Shown in pieces: positions 1 to 8,425 of a stretch of DNA of 64,000 nucleotides. The notes beneath the pieces were generated by a model. The model saw only the letters and a list, made by a program, of their open reading frames with translations, was not told the DNA's origin and made no database searches. Origin of the DNA: JAIVJZ01 sp036386515 (lineage in GTDB: Bacteria > Acidobacteriota > Blastocatellia > Pyrinomonadales > Pyrinomonadaceae). Where the stretch lies: contig DASVVO010000056.1 in assembly GCA_036386515.1 (NCBI GenBank), forward strand, positions 16,756 through 80,755. Direction: 5' to 3'. Each line of letters opens with the position of its first letter. Positions within the stretch are counted from its first letter, which is position 1. The position numbers and the translations under genes are program-made.

Positions 1-592
1 CTTGCGCGAAATAGTAACCGGCGGGCAGGCGCGAGGCGAGGTCGAAGGCGAGCGAATAGGTGCGCTCGCGCGCGTTGTAACGCCAGAGCGCGGTTCCGGC
101 GTGGCCGTAGAGGATGTCCGGTTCGGTGTGGCTCCAGGTCAAATCGTAGGTGAAGGGATAGCCGCCGTTGAGCAGCGGGAGCGTCTGCTTCGCGCCGAGA
201 CGGAAGCTGACCGGGTCGAAGTCGTAGATGGCGACTCCGCTCTCGCCGCTGGTGCCCATCACGAGCACGCGTGAGTTGTCGGAGTTGAAGGTCGGCCAGT
301 ATGAGTAAGATGTGCCCGCGCCGTTCGCGCCGTCGCGCTCGTCCGTCACGCGCATGATCTCCGTCCCGAAGACCGGGTCGGCGAACTTGGCTCCCGCCGC
401 CGGCAACGACGGCACGCCCATGGGCGCGTGAACGTCTAAGTCCATCTTGATTTCGCCGCCGGGATTTTGTGCAAACGCCGTCGCCGCTGCGCCGCCCGAT
501 GCGAGGAGCGCGAGCGTCAGCACGAAAGCGAATTTGAGTTTGGAGAAAAGTAGACGGGCGGATTGGTGCGTGAACACCCGGGGGTTATTCAT
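1..592 (-). CDS. Secreted beta-propeller-like protein, C-terminus beyond window
   Basis: The first 197 codons of a minus-strand gene; the rest lies before base 1. ATG is at 592-590. Residues about 15-41 form a signal peptide (basic N-region, Leu/Ala-rich core, AFA|Q cleavage), so the product is exported. Residues 69-84 read KFADPVFGTEIMRVTD, the same 16 residues found in the full-length gene at 3002-4384. The following SYWPTFNSDNSRVLVMG also matches that gene, so the two are paralogues of a TolB/WD40-like secreted family. Residues such as FNSDNSRVLVM resemble propeller blade strands. The specific function is unknown. No plus-strand frame in this stretch looks real. Confidence 0.8.
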   Translation of the reverse strand, partial: MNNPRVFTHQSARLLFSKLKFAFVLTLALLASGGAAATAFAQNPGGEIKMDLDVHAPMGVPSLPAAGAKFADPVFGTEIMRVTDERDGANGAGTSYSYWPTFNSDNSRVLVMGTSGESGVAIYDFDPVSFRLGAKQTLPLLNGGYPFTYDLTWSHTEPDILYGHAGTALWRYNARERTYSLAFDLASRLPAGYYFAQ

Positions 593-1499
593 CTTGAGCC
601 TCACTTCGGTAACCGGACAATCTCGCGGCGCGGTGGCCTAAACGAGACTCCTGGCTTTGCGAACCCGCATCACTACGGGGGTGCCTTTAATTCGGTGATT
701 ACTGTGCCTGACGGAGGAGGAGTAGCAGGCGTCGGCGAGACGGAGACGACCGCGCGACACGGACGGCCGCGGGCGCATGGAAGCCGTCGTCAACAGCGAC
801 TCCAACTCGCCTGGATTCGGACTCGATAAATTAAAGCGTGATTCGACGTGAACGTCTGAAACTGAAGGATTTTTAACGGATGGAAGAAAAGGAATTATAG
901 AACGACGGGAACTGCACGCGAATAATTCCACCGCGACTTCGTCCGGCGGGAGAACTTGAGCCTCCGTTGACGGAGAGCTATTGAGGAAACAAGTTCCGCC
1001 GGGCGCGTGAACCGTCCGGGGCGATCCGGTTCACAGGAAATACGAAGTGACGGCTTTCTTCGATCGCCTTCGGCAACCAGACAATCTCCCCACGCGCGTG
1101 CCTCCGTCAAAACTTTTCGACGCCGACCACGCACCGGAGAGACTCACGGCTTTGCGCCCTCGCCTCGCGACAAGTTTGCCATTATCGTGTGCAATCTCTA
1201 CCTGAAAGAACAGTGTCATACTCGCCGCTGCGGACGCGTACAACAGACAATTCATTAAACAGAATTTGCCAACGCTTGTCAACGCTTTTTATCGTTGAGC
1301 ATTCCGTCTGCCGCGAGGGCGGCCGGAGCGCGCGAACGGGACGGCGGGCGGGTGAAAATTTCTACAGAAAGCGCGGCCGATTAAAACTTTACTCTTGACG
1401 GGACGCGCCGCTTAAGACAAGCTGAATGACGGTTTAGCAGTTCGACGCCCCGGCGAACTACCCCGCACACGACCAGACCGACGAGGACATCACCAGATC
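593..1499. other. Non-coding stretch between divergent genes
   Basis: About 0.9 kb separates the minus-strand propeller gene from the plus-strand PEP-CTERM gene, so both promoters should be here. It is less GC-rich than the coding DNA. Short frames on both strands lack a ribosome-binding site, a domain or the local codon bias. A direct repeat CAACGCTT at 1270-1277 and 1280-1287 has a 10-bp period, about one helical turn, in an AT-richer patch (about 1180-1300). TTGACG at 1395-1400 could be a -35 box but has no good -10 partner. No RNA gene was recognised. Confidence 0.5.
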
Positions 1500-2207
1500 A
1501 TGCGAAATCTCGCCCGCACGCTTCAATTCCTGCTGCTTTTCGCGGCTTTTTTCATCGCCCCGGAAGCGCGCGCGGAGCACGTCGTCATCACGAGCGGCTT
1601 CGTGAGCCACGGCAACCCCGTCCTTCAAGTCTTTCCGGGATACAGCTTCGATTTCGCGGGAGCGGGGATTGCGGCGCGGGGAGTTGACGAGAAATTAGGA
1701 AACGGCGGGGCGAGCTATAGCTGCTTGCCGTGCGCGCCCGGCCAGACGTTCGGGACGAATTCGCACATCACGCGCTTCACGACCAGCTATCCCACCGGCG
1801 CGACCTACAACGGCTCGTCTTACTCGAACGTCTGGTTTAACGGCAGCAGGTTCGACTTCGCCGTCGCACCCGTCGTCATTCCTCTCGACGCCCCTCAAAC
1901 GTTCAATCTCACTTCCGCCTTCACCTTCGAGGGACTTCTCATCGGCTCCGTCCCCCCCTTCAGCAACCCGCCCATCTTCAGCATGACTCTCAGCGGGCAA
2001 GGGCTGGCGACGCTCACCTTCTCGCTCATCAATCTCAACGGAGTTATCGGCTACAGCCTCTCGAACATCAGATACGACTTCCAGCCCTCGGCCGTGCCCG
2101 AACCGGCCACGCTCCTCCTGCTCGGCACGGGTCTAGCCGGAGTGGCCGAACGCATGCGCAGGCGGCGTAAAGCCTCCGGGCGCACCGCGCGCGCCGACGA
2201 AGCGTAA
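1500..2207 (+). CDS. PEP-CTERM sorting domain protein
   Basis: A 235-residue secreted protein. Residues 1-25 are a signal peptide ending ARA|EH. The C-terminus has a classic PEP-CTERM tripartite signal: VPEP at 199-202, a hydrophobic stretch (ATLLLLGTGLAGVA), then a basic cluster (RMRRRRK). In this family an exosortase cleaves or anchors the protein during export, typically in EPS-producing bacteria. The middle region is rich in Ser, Thr, Asn and Gly with one CxxC pair (Cys75, Cys78) and no recognisable enzymatic domain. No exosortase gene is in this window. The upstream AGGA is about 12 bases from the ATG, so the ribosome-binding site is weak. A strong terminator follows at 2247-2282. Confidence 0.92.
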   Translation: MRNLARTLQFLLLFAAFFIAPEARAEHVVITSGFVSHGNPVLQVFPGYSFDFAGAGIAARGVDEKLGNGGASYSCLPCAPGQTFGTNSHITRFTTSYPTGATYNGSSYSNVWFNGSRFDFAVAPVVIPLDAPQTFNLTSAFTFEGLLIGSVPPFSNPPIFSMTLSGQGLATLTFSLINLNGVIGYSLSNIRYDFQPSAVPEPATLLLLGTGLAGVAERMRRRRKASGRTARADEA

Positions 2208-2246
2208 AGCGACGCATCACCGAATCGAGTAGCCGGGCGGATCAAC

Positions 2247-2282
2247 AAACGCTCGCGGGGAGCATCCCCCGCGAGCGTTTTT
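2247..2282 (+). terminator. Rho-independent terminator after PEP-CTERM gene
   Basis: A 14-bp perfect stem pairs 2247-2260 (AAACGCTCGCGGGG) with 2267-2280, with a 6-base loop (AGCATC) and a run of five T (2278-2282). It lies 40 bases after the stop codon at 2207 and is the clearest intrinsic terminator in the window. It separates the PEP-CTERM gene from the GNAT gene. Confidence 0.9.
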
Positions 2283-2386
2283 ACTGGAAGCGATCTCGTA
2301 AATAACCGTGCTACGATTTTAGGCACGACGAGAAGAATTAACCCATCAACAATGGGCGTTTATTGAGCCTTTAAGACCACTAAAAA

Positions 2387-2941
2387 ATGGACAATACGGT
2401 AAACATTAGACGAGCGACTGTTGAAGATATAGATGTTCTGGTGCGGATTGCACGGAAAAGTTTTTATGACGCTTTCGCCCCGTTTCCGGCAAATTCACCC
2501 GAAGATTTGAAAAGTTATATGGACGGAGCCTACACGGTCGAGGTGTTTTCCGCCGAACTGGCGGACGACGACATTACTTATTTCGTCGCCGAAATCGGGG
2601 GTCAATTAGTCGGTTATGCCAAATTGAAACAAAATTCCCGCGAAGAAGGCGTGACGGGCGATAACCCGATAGAACTGTGCCGACTTTATAATTTGCAGGA
2701 ATTTATCGGCAAAGGCGTCGGGCGTGCCCTGATACTGAAATGTCTGGAGTTTGCCGTAGAGAACCGGCACGACACGATTTGGCTGGGCGTTTGGGAAGAT
2801 AACAGCAGCGCGATAAATTTTTACCGCAAATTCGGCTTTGAAAAGTGCGGTGAGCACGTGTTCCAACTCGGCGCAGACCCGCAGACCGATTGGTTGATGC
2901 AACTGATGCTCACGAGTGTAGACGGTTCGATCAGGATGTAA
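2387..2941 (+). CDS. GNAT family N-acetyltransferase
   Basis: A 184-residue GCN5-related acetyltransferase, predicted to move an acetyl group from acetyl-CoA to an amine; the substrate is unknown. The acetyl-CoA pyrophosphate-binding loop is GKGVG at 108-112 after the beta4 strand (ELCRLYNLQEF). The C-terminal motif NFYRKFGFEKCG starts at residue 144. Full length for a single-domain GNAT. It is clearly more AT-rich in its third codon positions than its neighbours (many AAA, TTT and ATT codons), which suggests recent acquisition. It lies between the PEP-CTERM terminator and a convergent minus-strand gene. No good Shine-Dalgarno sequence precedes the ATG. Confidence 0.9.
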   Translation: MDNTVNIRRATVEDIDVLVRIARKSFYDAFAPFPANSPEDLKSYMDGAYTVEVFSAELADDDITYFVAEIGGQLVGYAKLKQNSREEGVTGDNPIELCRLYNLQEFIGKGVGRALILKCLEFAVENRHDTIWLGVWEDNSSAINFYRKFGFEKCGEHVFQLGADPQTDWLMQLMLTSVDGSIRM

Positions 2942-2971
2942 TCGTGAGCAGTAAACACGGGGTATTTACGA

Positions 2972-3003
2972 GCCTGCTTCCGGCGAATTGAGGCGGGCGT
3001 TTT
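2972..3003 (+). terminator. Possible weak terminator after GNAT gene
   Basis: GCCTGC at 2972-2977 can pair with GCGGGC at 2993-2998 (one G-T wobble), followed by TTTT at 3000-3003. It lies 30 bases after the GNAT stop and overlaps the end of the convergent gene by two bases. The stem is short and the loop long, so this is only a candidate. Confidence 0.3.
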
Positions 3004-4384
3004 AATTGCGATTCGCGCCGCGACCCGCGACCCGTCTCGGCCGCGCCGTCGCGGGCGGGGCAGGCTTCACGGTCGCGGCCGGGGCGGGTTCGATGCGCGC
3101 GACGAACATATCGTTTCGCCCGCCGCCTGCGCCCCAGTTAGACGTGAAGGCGACGAACTTGCCGTCGCGCGAAATGTTCGCGCGCGGGCTGTCGTAGTAG
3201 TTCGTCCCCGTCGCTTGATGGTGGAACAGACGACGGACGCGCCCCGTGCCGTCCGTCGCCACCTGCACGACCTCGCCCTGCATCACGCCGTTCGGGTGCG
3301 GCGTGTAGAAACTCACGAGCACCCAGCCCTCGTTATCGGCCAGCATCGAGAGGTGGAAGCCGCCGTAATTTTGCTCCGGGGAGAGATCGAAGATTTTCGT
3401 GAACTTGTGCGGCGCGGCGAGGCTGCGGGCGGAGATGCCGACCAGATAGTTGCCGTTGCCGACCACCGTGCCCGTGCCCACGTCGTAATGCGACGGCGCA
3501 TGGTCGGGCGCGTCGTCCGTCAAATTCGAGACGCCTCCCGTCTCCGTGTCAACCACGCGCCCCTCGATCTTACCCGCCCCCGTCTCGTTGGTGTTCACGT
3601 AGAGGTAACGCCCGGACTTGTCTATGCGTACTTCGTTGATCACCTCGGAGTGTTGGAAAAGGATCGTGTCGGTCGAGGCGCGATAGACGGCGTAGCCGAG
3701 TTGCTTGTAACCGGGCGCGCCGCCGCGCTTAGTGAAAGAGAAGGTATCGTTGTCGGCGGCCATGCCCATCTGCTGGATGTTCTGCCCGCGCGGCAGCACG
3801 CGCGCGACATCGCCGACCGGCGCGTAGGTCTGCCGCGAAACCCGGTACTTGTAAATCTTCGTGCCGAGGTCTTGATGCACGTAGAGCGCGTCGGGGTCGT
3901 CCGCCGACCAGCAGGCGTCGTCGAGGCGCACGGGGATGTTGCCGGGCGGCGGGTAGGGCACGGGCGGGAGGCGCGCGCCGAGCGTGAAGGTCGCGGGATC
4001 GAACTCGTAGATGCTCGCGCCCTGCTGCGCCCCCGTCTCCATGACGAGCAGACGCGTGTTGTCCGAATTGAAACTCGCCCAATAACTGTAGTTCGTGCCC
4101 GCGCCCTTCGGGGCTGTCGTCGCGTCGGTCACGCGCATGATCTCCGTCCCGAAGACGGGGTCGGCGAACTTGCCCCCGGCGCGCGGCAGCGTTGGCGGCG
4201 TGCCACGCGGCGCGCGCCGCGAACGATCCGTCTTGATCGATGCGCCGCCGCGCGGAGGGCGCGCTTCCTGCGTCGTACACGTGTGCGCCGCCGACGCGTG
4301 CAGCGAGAGCGCGCAAAACAAGATCAAGACGCACTTCGAGAGCAGCGCGCCGGGAGCATGTCGTGTAATCTTCCGCGTCTCCAT
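3002..4384 (-). CDS. Secreted beta-propeller (TolB/WD40-like) protein
   Basis: A 460-residue exported protein with a signal peptide at about residues 14-33. KFADPVFGTEIMRVTD at 72-87 is identical to a stretch of the partial gene at 1-592. Later repeats such as DNTRLLVMETGAQ and ISRDGKFVAFTSNWGAGGG have the form seen in TolB/WD40-like propeller blades. The C-terminus is rich in Pro, Ala and Arg. Function is unknown; a carbohydrate- or protein-binding role at the cell surface is only an inference from its place at the edge of an EPS locus. It starts 18 bases after the stop of the YdcF-like gene and is probably co-transcribed with it. Confidence 0.85.
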   Translation of the reverse strand: METRKITRHAPGALLSKCVLILFCALSLHASAAHTCTTQEARPPRGGASIKTDRSRRAPRGTPPTLPRAGGKFADPVFGTEIMRVTDATTAPKGAGTNYSYWASFNSDNTRLLVMETGAQQGASIYEFDPATFTLGARLPPVPYPPPGNIPVRLDDACWSADDPDALYVHQDLGTKIYKYRVSRQTYAPVGDVARVLPRGQNIQQMGMAADNDTFSFTKRGGAPGYKQLGYAVYRASTDTILFQHSEVINEVRIDKSGRYLYVNTNETGAGKIEGRVVDTETGGVSNLTDDAPDHAPSHYDVGTGTVVGNGNYLVGISARSLAAPHKFTKIFDLSPEQNYGGFHLSMLADNEGWVLVSFYTPHPNGVMQGEVVQVATDGTGRVRRLFHHQATGTNYYDSPRANISRDGKFVAFTSNWGAGGGRNDMFVARIEPAPAATVKPAPPATARPRRVAGRGANRN

Positions 4385-4402
4385 TCGCCTTCTCTCGCGC
4401 GT

Positions 4403-5089
4403 TCAACCGTAGCGCAGCCGGTAATAGACGAGTTTGGGATATTCCGGCCCGACGCTGCGCCAACCGCGCGCGCTCAACCACCAGGTGAAGGCCGTCGGCG
4501 TTTGCGCGCCCGCCTCGACCGGCGCGACGCTGACGCGCACGCCGCTCTCGCGAAACACGCGCTGCATCGTCCACGCCGCGCGGCGCGAATGATAAGCCGA
4601 GGTGACGACGACCATCGAACCGACGCCCGCCGTCGCCGCATACGCGCGCAGCCGCACGGCCTCATCATAAGTGCCCGCCACCGGCTCCGGCAACGCTTCT
4701 ATGTGCGCGGCGGGAACGCCCGCCCGCCGCAGTTCTTCCGCCTCGCGTTCGATGAAGTAAGGGTTGCGTTGCTGTTCGCTATTCCAACCGCCGCGCAGGT
4801 CGTCGTTCGTCAACACGATCTTCGGCGCGACACCGCTCCGCCAGAGTTCAGCGGCGTACCGCGTGCGCTCCACGTAATCGCGCGCCCCGCTCAACACGAC
4901 GATGCAATCGGCGCGGGGCGCGTCGGCGCGCACGACGAGAGCGCGCGCGCCGACCCAGGCGACCACCGGCCACGCGACGAGGAGCGCGACGGCAACGCGC
5001 GCCACACGGCGCGCCCGACGCTTTTTCCCTCCGGGCGGCGCGTTCGCACCGGGCGGCGCGGCCATAGAACCGGACGCGATGTGGTTCAT
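4403..5089 (-). CDS. YdcF/SanA-like DUF218 membrane protein
   Basis: About 228 residues. A basic N-terminus (KKRRARRVARVAV) leads into one transmembrane helix, then a DUF218 domain starting at ADCIVVLSG, with TYDEAVRLR and VVVTSAYHSRRAAW further on. These are typical of the YdcF/ElyC/SanA family, implicated in envelope polysaccharide or peptidoglycan handling. The frame is open further, to 5188, but that would overlap the preceding dehydrogenase by 47 bases with a Gly/Arg-rich run. The ATG at 5089 begins a normal N-terminus and is preferred. It sits between the sugar-nucleotide dehydrogenase and the propeller gene on the same strand. Confidence 0.85.
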   Translation of the reverse strand: MNHIASGSMAAPPGANAPPGGKKRRARRVARVAVALLVAWPVVAWVGARALVVRADAPRADCIVVLSGARDYVERTRYAAELWRSGVAPKIVLTNDDLRGGWNSEQQRNPYFIEREAEELRRAGVPAAHIEALPEPVAGTYDEAVRLRAYAATAGVGSMVVVTSAYHSRRAAWTMQRVFRESGVRVSVAPVEAGAQTPTAFTWWLSARGWRSVGPEYPKLVYYRLRYG

Positions 5090-5141
5090 GCTCTTGAGAA
5101 ACTTTTTCGACGGGCGGCCGCCGCTGCCGCCGCCCGCGCGG

Positions 5142-6455
5142 CTACCAGCAAATGCCCTGATAGGAGCCTTCGCTGACGCGGTTTTCAAACAAGCGAACGA
5201 GGTCGATCACGGTCTGACCTTCGCGTAATTTCGTTTCGATCTCGCGAAACTCTTCGGCCTTGTTGCCGATGACGAGCACGTCGGAGGCCGCCAGAACTTC
5301 GTCGATGGTATCGCGCATGAGTTGTGAGATGTGCGGTATCTCGCGCTCGATGTATTCCTTGTTCGCGCCGAAGAGGCGTGCGAGCGACACGTCGCGGTCG
5401 TAGATGGCGAGTTGCATGCCCTTCCCGATGAGCGATTCGATGAGCGCGACCATGGGCGATTCGCGCAGGTCGTCCGTGCCCGCCTTGAACGAGAAGCCGA
5501 GCACGCCGATGCGCTTGCGCCCCGTTGCCAACACCATTTCCAGCGCGTGCTCGATCTGCCGCCGGTTGCTTTGGAGCACCGACGCGAGCACGGGCACGTC
5601 CACGTCCAACTCTTTCGCTTTGTAAGTGATCGCGCGCAGGTCTTTCGGCAGGCACGAGCCGCCGAAGGCAAAGCCGGGTTTCAGATAGTAGGGCGAGAGG
5701 TTCAGCTTCGTGTCCTCGCAGAAGACGCGCATCACCTCGTGGCTGTCAATGTCGAGTTCCTTGCAGATGTTCCCGACCTCGTTGGCGAAGCTCACCTTGA
5801 GCGCGTGAAAACAGTTGCAGGTGTACTTGACCATCTCGGCGGCGCGCACTCCGATGACGTGGAGCGGGGCGTCGATGCGGGCATAGAGTTGCCGCACGGC
5901 CGCCGCCACCTCCTCCTCGTCCGCGCCGATGAGGGTGAACGGCGGCGCGTAAAAATCTTTGAGCGAGGTGCCCTCGCGCAGAAATTCCGGGTTGATGCAG
6001 ACGCCGAAATCGCGCCCCGCACGCTTGCCGGAATGTTCTTCGAGCGTGGGCGCGACGACTGTTTCAATCGTGCCCGGCAGCATCGTCGAACGAATGACGA
6101 CGGTGTGGCGCGCGTCCTTCGCCCGCAACTCCCGGCCGATCTCCTCGCACACGCGCCTGACGTACTTGAGATCGAGGCTGCCGTTCGCGTTGCTCGGCGT
6201 GCCGACGCAGACGAGCGACACCTCGGAATTGCGGATCGCCTCGGCCGTGTCGGTCGTCGCGCGCAGTCGCCCCGCCACGACCATCTCGCCGATCAACTCG
6301 CCGATGCCCGCTTCGACGATCGGGCTGCGCCCGCCGTTGATGATCTCAACCTTGGTCGCGTTCACGTCAACGCCCACCACCTCGTGCCCCTCGCGCGCGA
6401 AGCACGCCGCCGACACGCAACCCACATAGCCCAGTCCGAACACGCTCAGTTTCAT
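5142..6455 (-). CDS. GDP-mannose 6-dehydrogenase (AlgD-like) / nucleotide-sugar dehydrogenase
   Basis: A 437-residue NAD-dependent nucleotide-sugar dehydrogenase, which oxidises the C6 hydroxyl of an NDP-hexose to a carboxylate. A Rossmann motif FGLGYVG is at 6-12. The catalytic cysteine in FGGSCLPKD is residue 268, the position known in AlgD. CINPEFLREGTSLKD (153-167), the central AEMVKYTCNCFHALKVSFA and the C-terminal end GICW all resemble AlgD more than UDP-glucose dehydrogenases. The product would be GDP-mannuronate; UDP-glucuronate cannot be excluded. The frame runs 14 codons further upstream, but the ATG at 6455 begins exactly at the Rossmann strand with a GGGA sequence before it. Confidence 0.9.
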   Translation of the reverse strand: MKLSVFGLGYVGCVSAACFAREGHEVVGVDVNATKVEIINGGRSPIVEAGIGELIGEMVVAGRLRATTDTAEAIRNSEVSLVCVGTPSNANGSLDLKYVRRVCEEIGRELRAKDARHTVVIRSTMLPGTIETVVAPTLEEHSGKRAGRDFGVCINPEFLREGTSLKDFYAPPFTLIGADEEEVAAAVRQLYARIDAPLHVIGVRAAEMVKYTCNCFHALKVSFANEVGNICKELDIDSHEVMRVFCEDTKLNLSPYYLKPGFAFGGSCLPKDLRAITYKAKELDVDVPVLASVLQSNRRQIEHALEMVLATGRKRIGVLGFSFKAGTDDLRESPMVALIESLIGKGMQLAIYDRDVSLARLFGANKEYIEREIPHISQLMRDTIDEVLAASDVLVIGNKAEEFREIETKLREGQTVIDLVRLFENRVSEGSYQGICW

Positions 6456-6642
6456 ATTGATTCCCGTAGATGATTCTTCGTCGTTAAACCTTCGCAAGAC
6501 GCCCGGCGGCCGGAAGCGTCCCGGTCAACTGTATCCAACCCGCATCGCCCTGTCATGCGCTCGCGGCGCGGACGCGCTTTCCCTTCCCGTAGGCGGGCGG
6601 GACGGCTTGCGCCCGCGTTTCGTCTTCGCCCGGCGAACACTT

Positions 6643-7401
6643 TTACCGCTTGCGCCCGATGGCGATGAGCGAGAGGCCGAAGGGCGGCGGCAAAGTGCGC
6701 TCCACGCGCTCCGCCCAGGGCGCGATGAACTTGTCGAACACCTGTATCTGCGCGGCGTTTTCTTCCTTGATCTTCCGCACGCGATTGTTCCAGAACCAAC
6801 CGGCCATGCCGATCACGTTCATGTAGAAGGCGGTCTCCACCTCGAACCCGGCCTCGCGCATGCGCGGCAGCAAATCTTTTTTGGTGTAGCGGCGATAATG
6901 TTCGATGGCGCGGTCGATCGTGCCGTAGAGAAACTGGAACGCCGGCACGAGCAGGATCACGCGGCCGCCGGGCACGAGCACCGAGTGCATGAAGGCCAGA
7001 GCCTTCGCGTCGTCTTCCACGTGTTCGAGCACGTTGATGCAGATCACCGTGTCGAAGCCGTACTCGTGCATGGCGCGTTCGGGCGGCGCGGCCAAGTCCA
7101 TCTGCACGGGCGCGCCCTTGAGTTGCGCGCCGAGACGCTGCTGCAAATAGTCAACGCACATCTGGTACTTGTCGGACGCCACCACGAGTTCGCGGTCGAG
7201 CAGCAACTCCGTGAAGTTGCCGATCCCCGCGCCGACTTCGAGGATGCGCTGGCCGATGTACGGCTCCATGCGCTTGTACATCCAGTTGCGATAGTTGTTA
7301 GCGGCGGCCATCACTTCGAGGTCGGCCACCATCACGCCGTCGCTGCCGAGAGCCGGTTCGTCGCCCGTCATTTTCACTGCCTCCATCTTCACTGCCTCCA
7401 T
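6643..7401 (-). CDS. Class I SAM-dependent methyltransferase
   Basis: About 252 residues. The SAM-binding motif I is ILEVGAGIGNF, followed by an acidic ribose-binding strand (VVASDKY) and the motif FDTVICINVLEHVEDD typical of the Methyltransf_11/23 group. The acceptor is unknown but the gene is coupled to a GT2, so glycan or lipid-linked sugar methylation is plausible. The N-terminus is unusual: a 15-base unit carrying GGAGG and an in-frame ATG is repeated, giving starts at 7401, 7386 and 7371, each with its own ribosome-binding site. The preceding GT2 gene ends two bases before the first ATG. Confidence 0.88.
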   Translation of the reverse strand: MEAVKMEAVKMTGDEPALGSDGVMVADLEVMAAANNYRNWMYKRMEPYIGQRILEVGAGIGNFTELLLDRELVVASDKYQMCVDYLQQRLGAQLKGAPVQMDLAAPPERAMHEYGFDTVICINVLEHVEDDAKALAFMHSVLVPGGRVILLVPAFQFLYGTIDRAIEHYRRYTKKDLLPRMREAGFEVETAFYMNVIGMAGWFWNNRVRKIKEENAAQIQVFDKFIAPWAERVERTLPPPFGLSLIAIGRKR

Positions 7402-7413
7402 CTTCACTGTCTC
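7369..7413 (-). repeat. Triplicated RBS/start-codon cassette (15-bp tandem repeat)
   Basis: The plus-strand unit TTCACTGCCTCCATC occurs at 7373-7387 and 7388-7402, with a degenerate third copy from 7403. Read on the minus strand it gives GGAGG, 8 bases, then ATG. Three successive ATG codons (7401, 7386, 7371), in one frame, each have a G-rich Shine-Dalgarno sequence at good spacing. The array overlaps the stop codon (7406-7404) of the upstream GT2 gene. Confidence 0.85.
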
Positions 7414-8417
7414 CCCTCGCCCCTGTCCTTTTGCAACTGCGTGCGCAACTCGTCGAGCATCGTGCGCAACTGGTGATCGAACTCCTGCGACCGCCGCACG
7501 ATGGTGTGCAGCACGAGGCCGATGGTGACGGAGAGCATCCCCGCGAGCGTCAGCCCGACGGCCAGCACGGCCGAAGGCAACCTGAGCACCAGCCCCGTCT
7601 CGAAAAATTCCACCACCACGATGAGGCCGGGAATGAGGCCGAGCGCGAAGAGGAAGAGTCCAACTGCGCCGAAGAACGTGAGCGGCTTGTAGTCGCGAAA
7701 GAGCGCGAGGATCGTGTTCATGATGCGCAGCCCGTCGTGGACGATGCGAATCTTCGAGAAGCTGCCTTCGGGTCGCGTCGTCAAATCAACCGGCACTTCG
7801 ACGACGCGGTAGCCGCGCTCCAGAGCCTTGATCGTGAGTTCGGTTTCCGTCTCGAAGCCGCCGCCGAACAAGGGCACGCCCTTCACGAAACGACGGCTGA
7901 AGACCCGGTAGCCCGAGAGCATGTCCGTGATCTTCACCTTGAAGACCGAGTTCAAGACCGAGAGGAACAACTTGTTGCCCGCCCGGTTCAACGACTTGAA
8001 CTGGCTCGAAGATTCATCGTGCAGCCGCGAGCCGACCACCATGTCGGCCTCGTCCCTGAGCACCGGCTCGACGAGCGCGTGTACTTCGGCGGGCGGGTAA
8101 GTGCCGTCGCCGTCCACCATGATGTAGATGTCGGCATCCACCTGCCGGAACATCGACTGCACGACGTAGCCCTTGCCCTGTCGCCGCTCGTAGAAGACCT
8201 GCGCGCCCGCCGCGCGCGCCCGTTCCACCGTGCGATCGGTCGAGTTGTTGTCGAAGACGTAGATGTCGGCCTCCGGCAGTTGCGCGCGGAAGTCGCCGAC
8301 CACTTCCGCCACCGTCAACTCCTCGTTGTAGCAGGGAATGAGCACGGCAATCACCGGCCGCGCCGCCGCCCGCGCCGCTTTCACTTCATGGTTGTTTATC
8401 GCCACCATATTTTGCAT
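7404..8417 (-). CDS. GT2 family glycosyltransferase with C-terminal membrane segments
   Basis: 337 residues. The N-terminal GT-A fold starts at VIAVLIPCYNEELTVAEVV, with FDNNSTDRT and the metal-binding DGDGTYPP. The C-terminus has two transmembrane helices (FFGAVGLFLFALGLIPGLIV and a second), as in the DPM/GtrB polyprenyl-phosphate sugar synthases. It probably moves a sugar from an NDP donor to a lipid or glycan acceptor at the inner membrane. The ATG at 8417 has AGGAG at 8430-8426, 8 bases upstream, which favours it over the GTG at 8426 or the ATG at 8408. The stop codon lies in the repeated start cassette of the next gene. Confidence 0.9.
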   Translation of the reverse strand: MQNMVAINNHEVKAARAAARPVIAVLIPCYNEELTVAEVVGDFRAQLPEADIYVFDNNSTDRTVERARAAGAQVFYERRQGKGYVVQSMFRQVDADIYIMVDGDGTYPPAEVHALVEPVLRDEADMVVGSRLHDESSSQFKSLNRAGNKLFLSVLNSVFKVKITDMLSGYRVFSRRFVKGVPLFGGGFETETELTIKALERGYRVVEVPVDLTTRPEGSFSKIRIVHDGLRIMNTILALFRDYKPLTFFGAVGLFLFALGLIPGLIVVVEFFETGLVLRLPSAVLAVGLTLAGMLSVTIGLVLHTIVRRSQEFDHQLRTMLDELRTQLQKDRGEGRQ

Positions 8418-8425
8418 TCTCAACA

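Noticed and set aside
638..931. A 97-codon minus-strand frame in the first non-coding stretch
   Set aside because: No ribosome-binding site, no recognisable domain, and composition unlike the neighbouring genes.
3215..5176. A 653-codon open frame on the plus strand
   Set aside because: It is antisense to the propeller and YdcF-like genes, has an extreme Arg/Ala/His composition and no domain. It is a shadow of GC-rich codon bias, as are the long plus-strand frames at 43977-45992, 47740-49413, 27595-29259 and 33921-35573.
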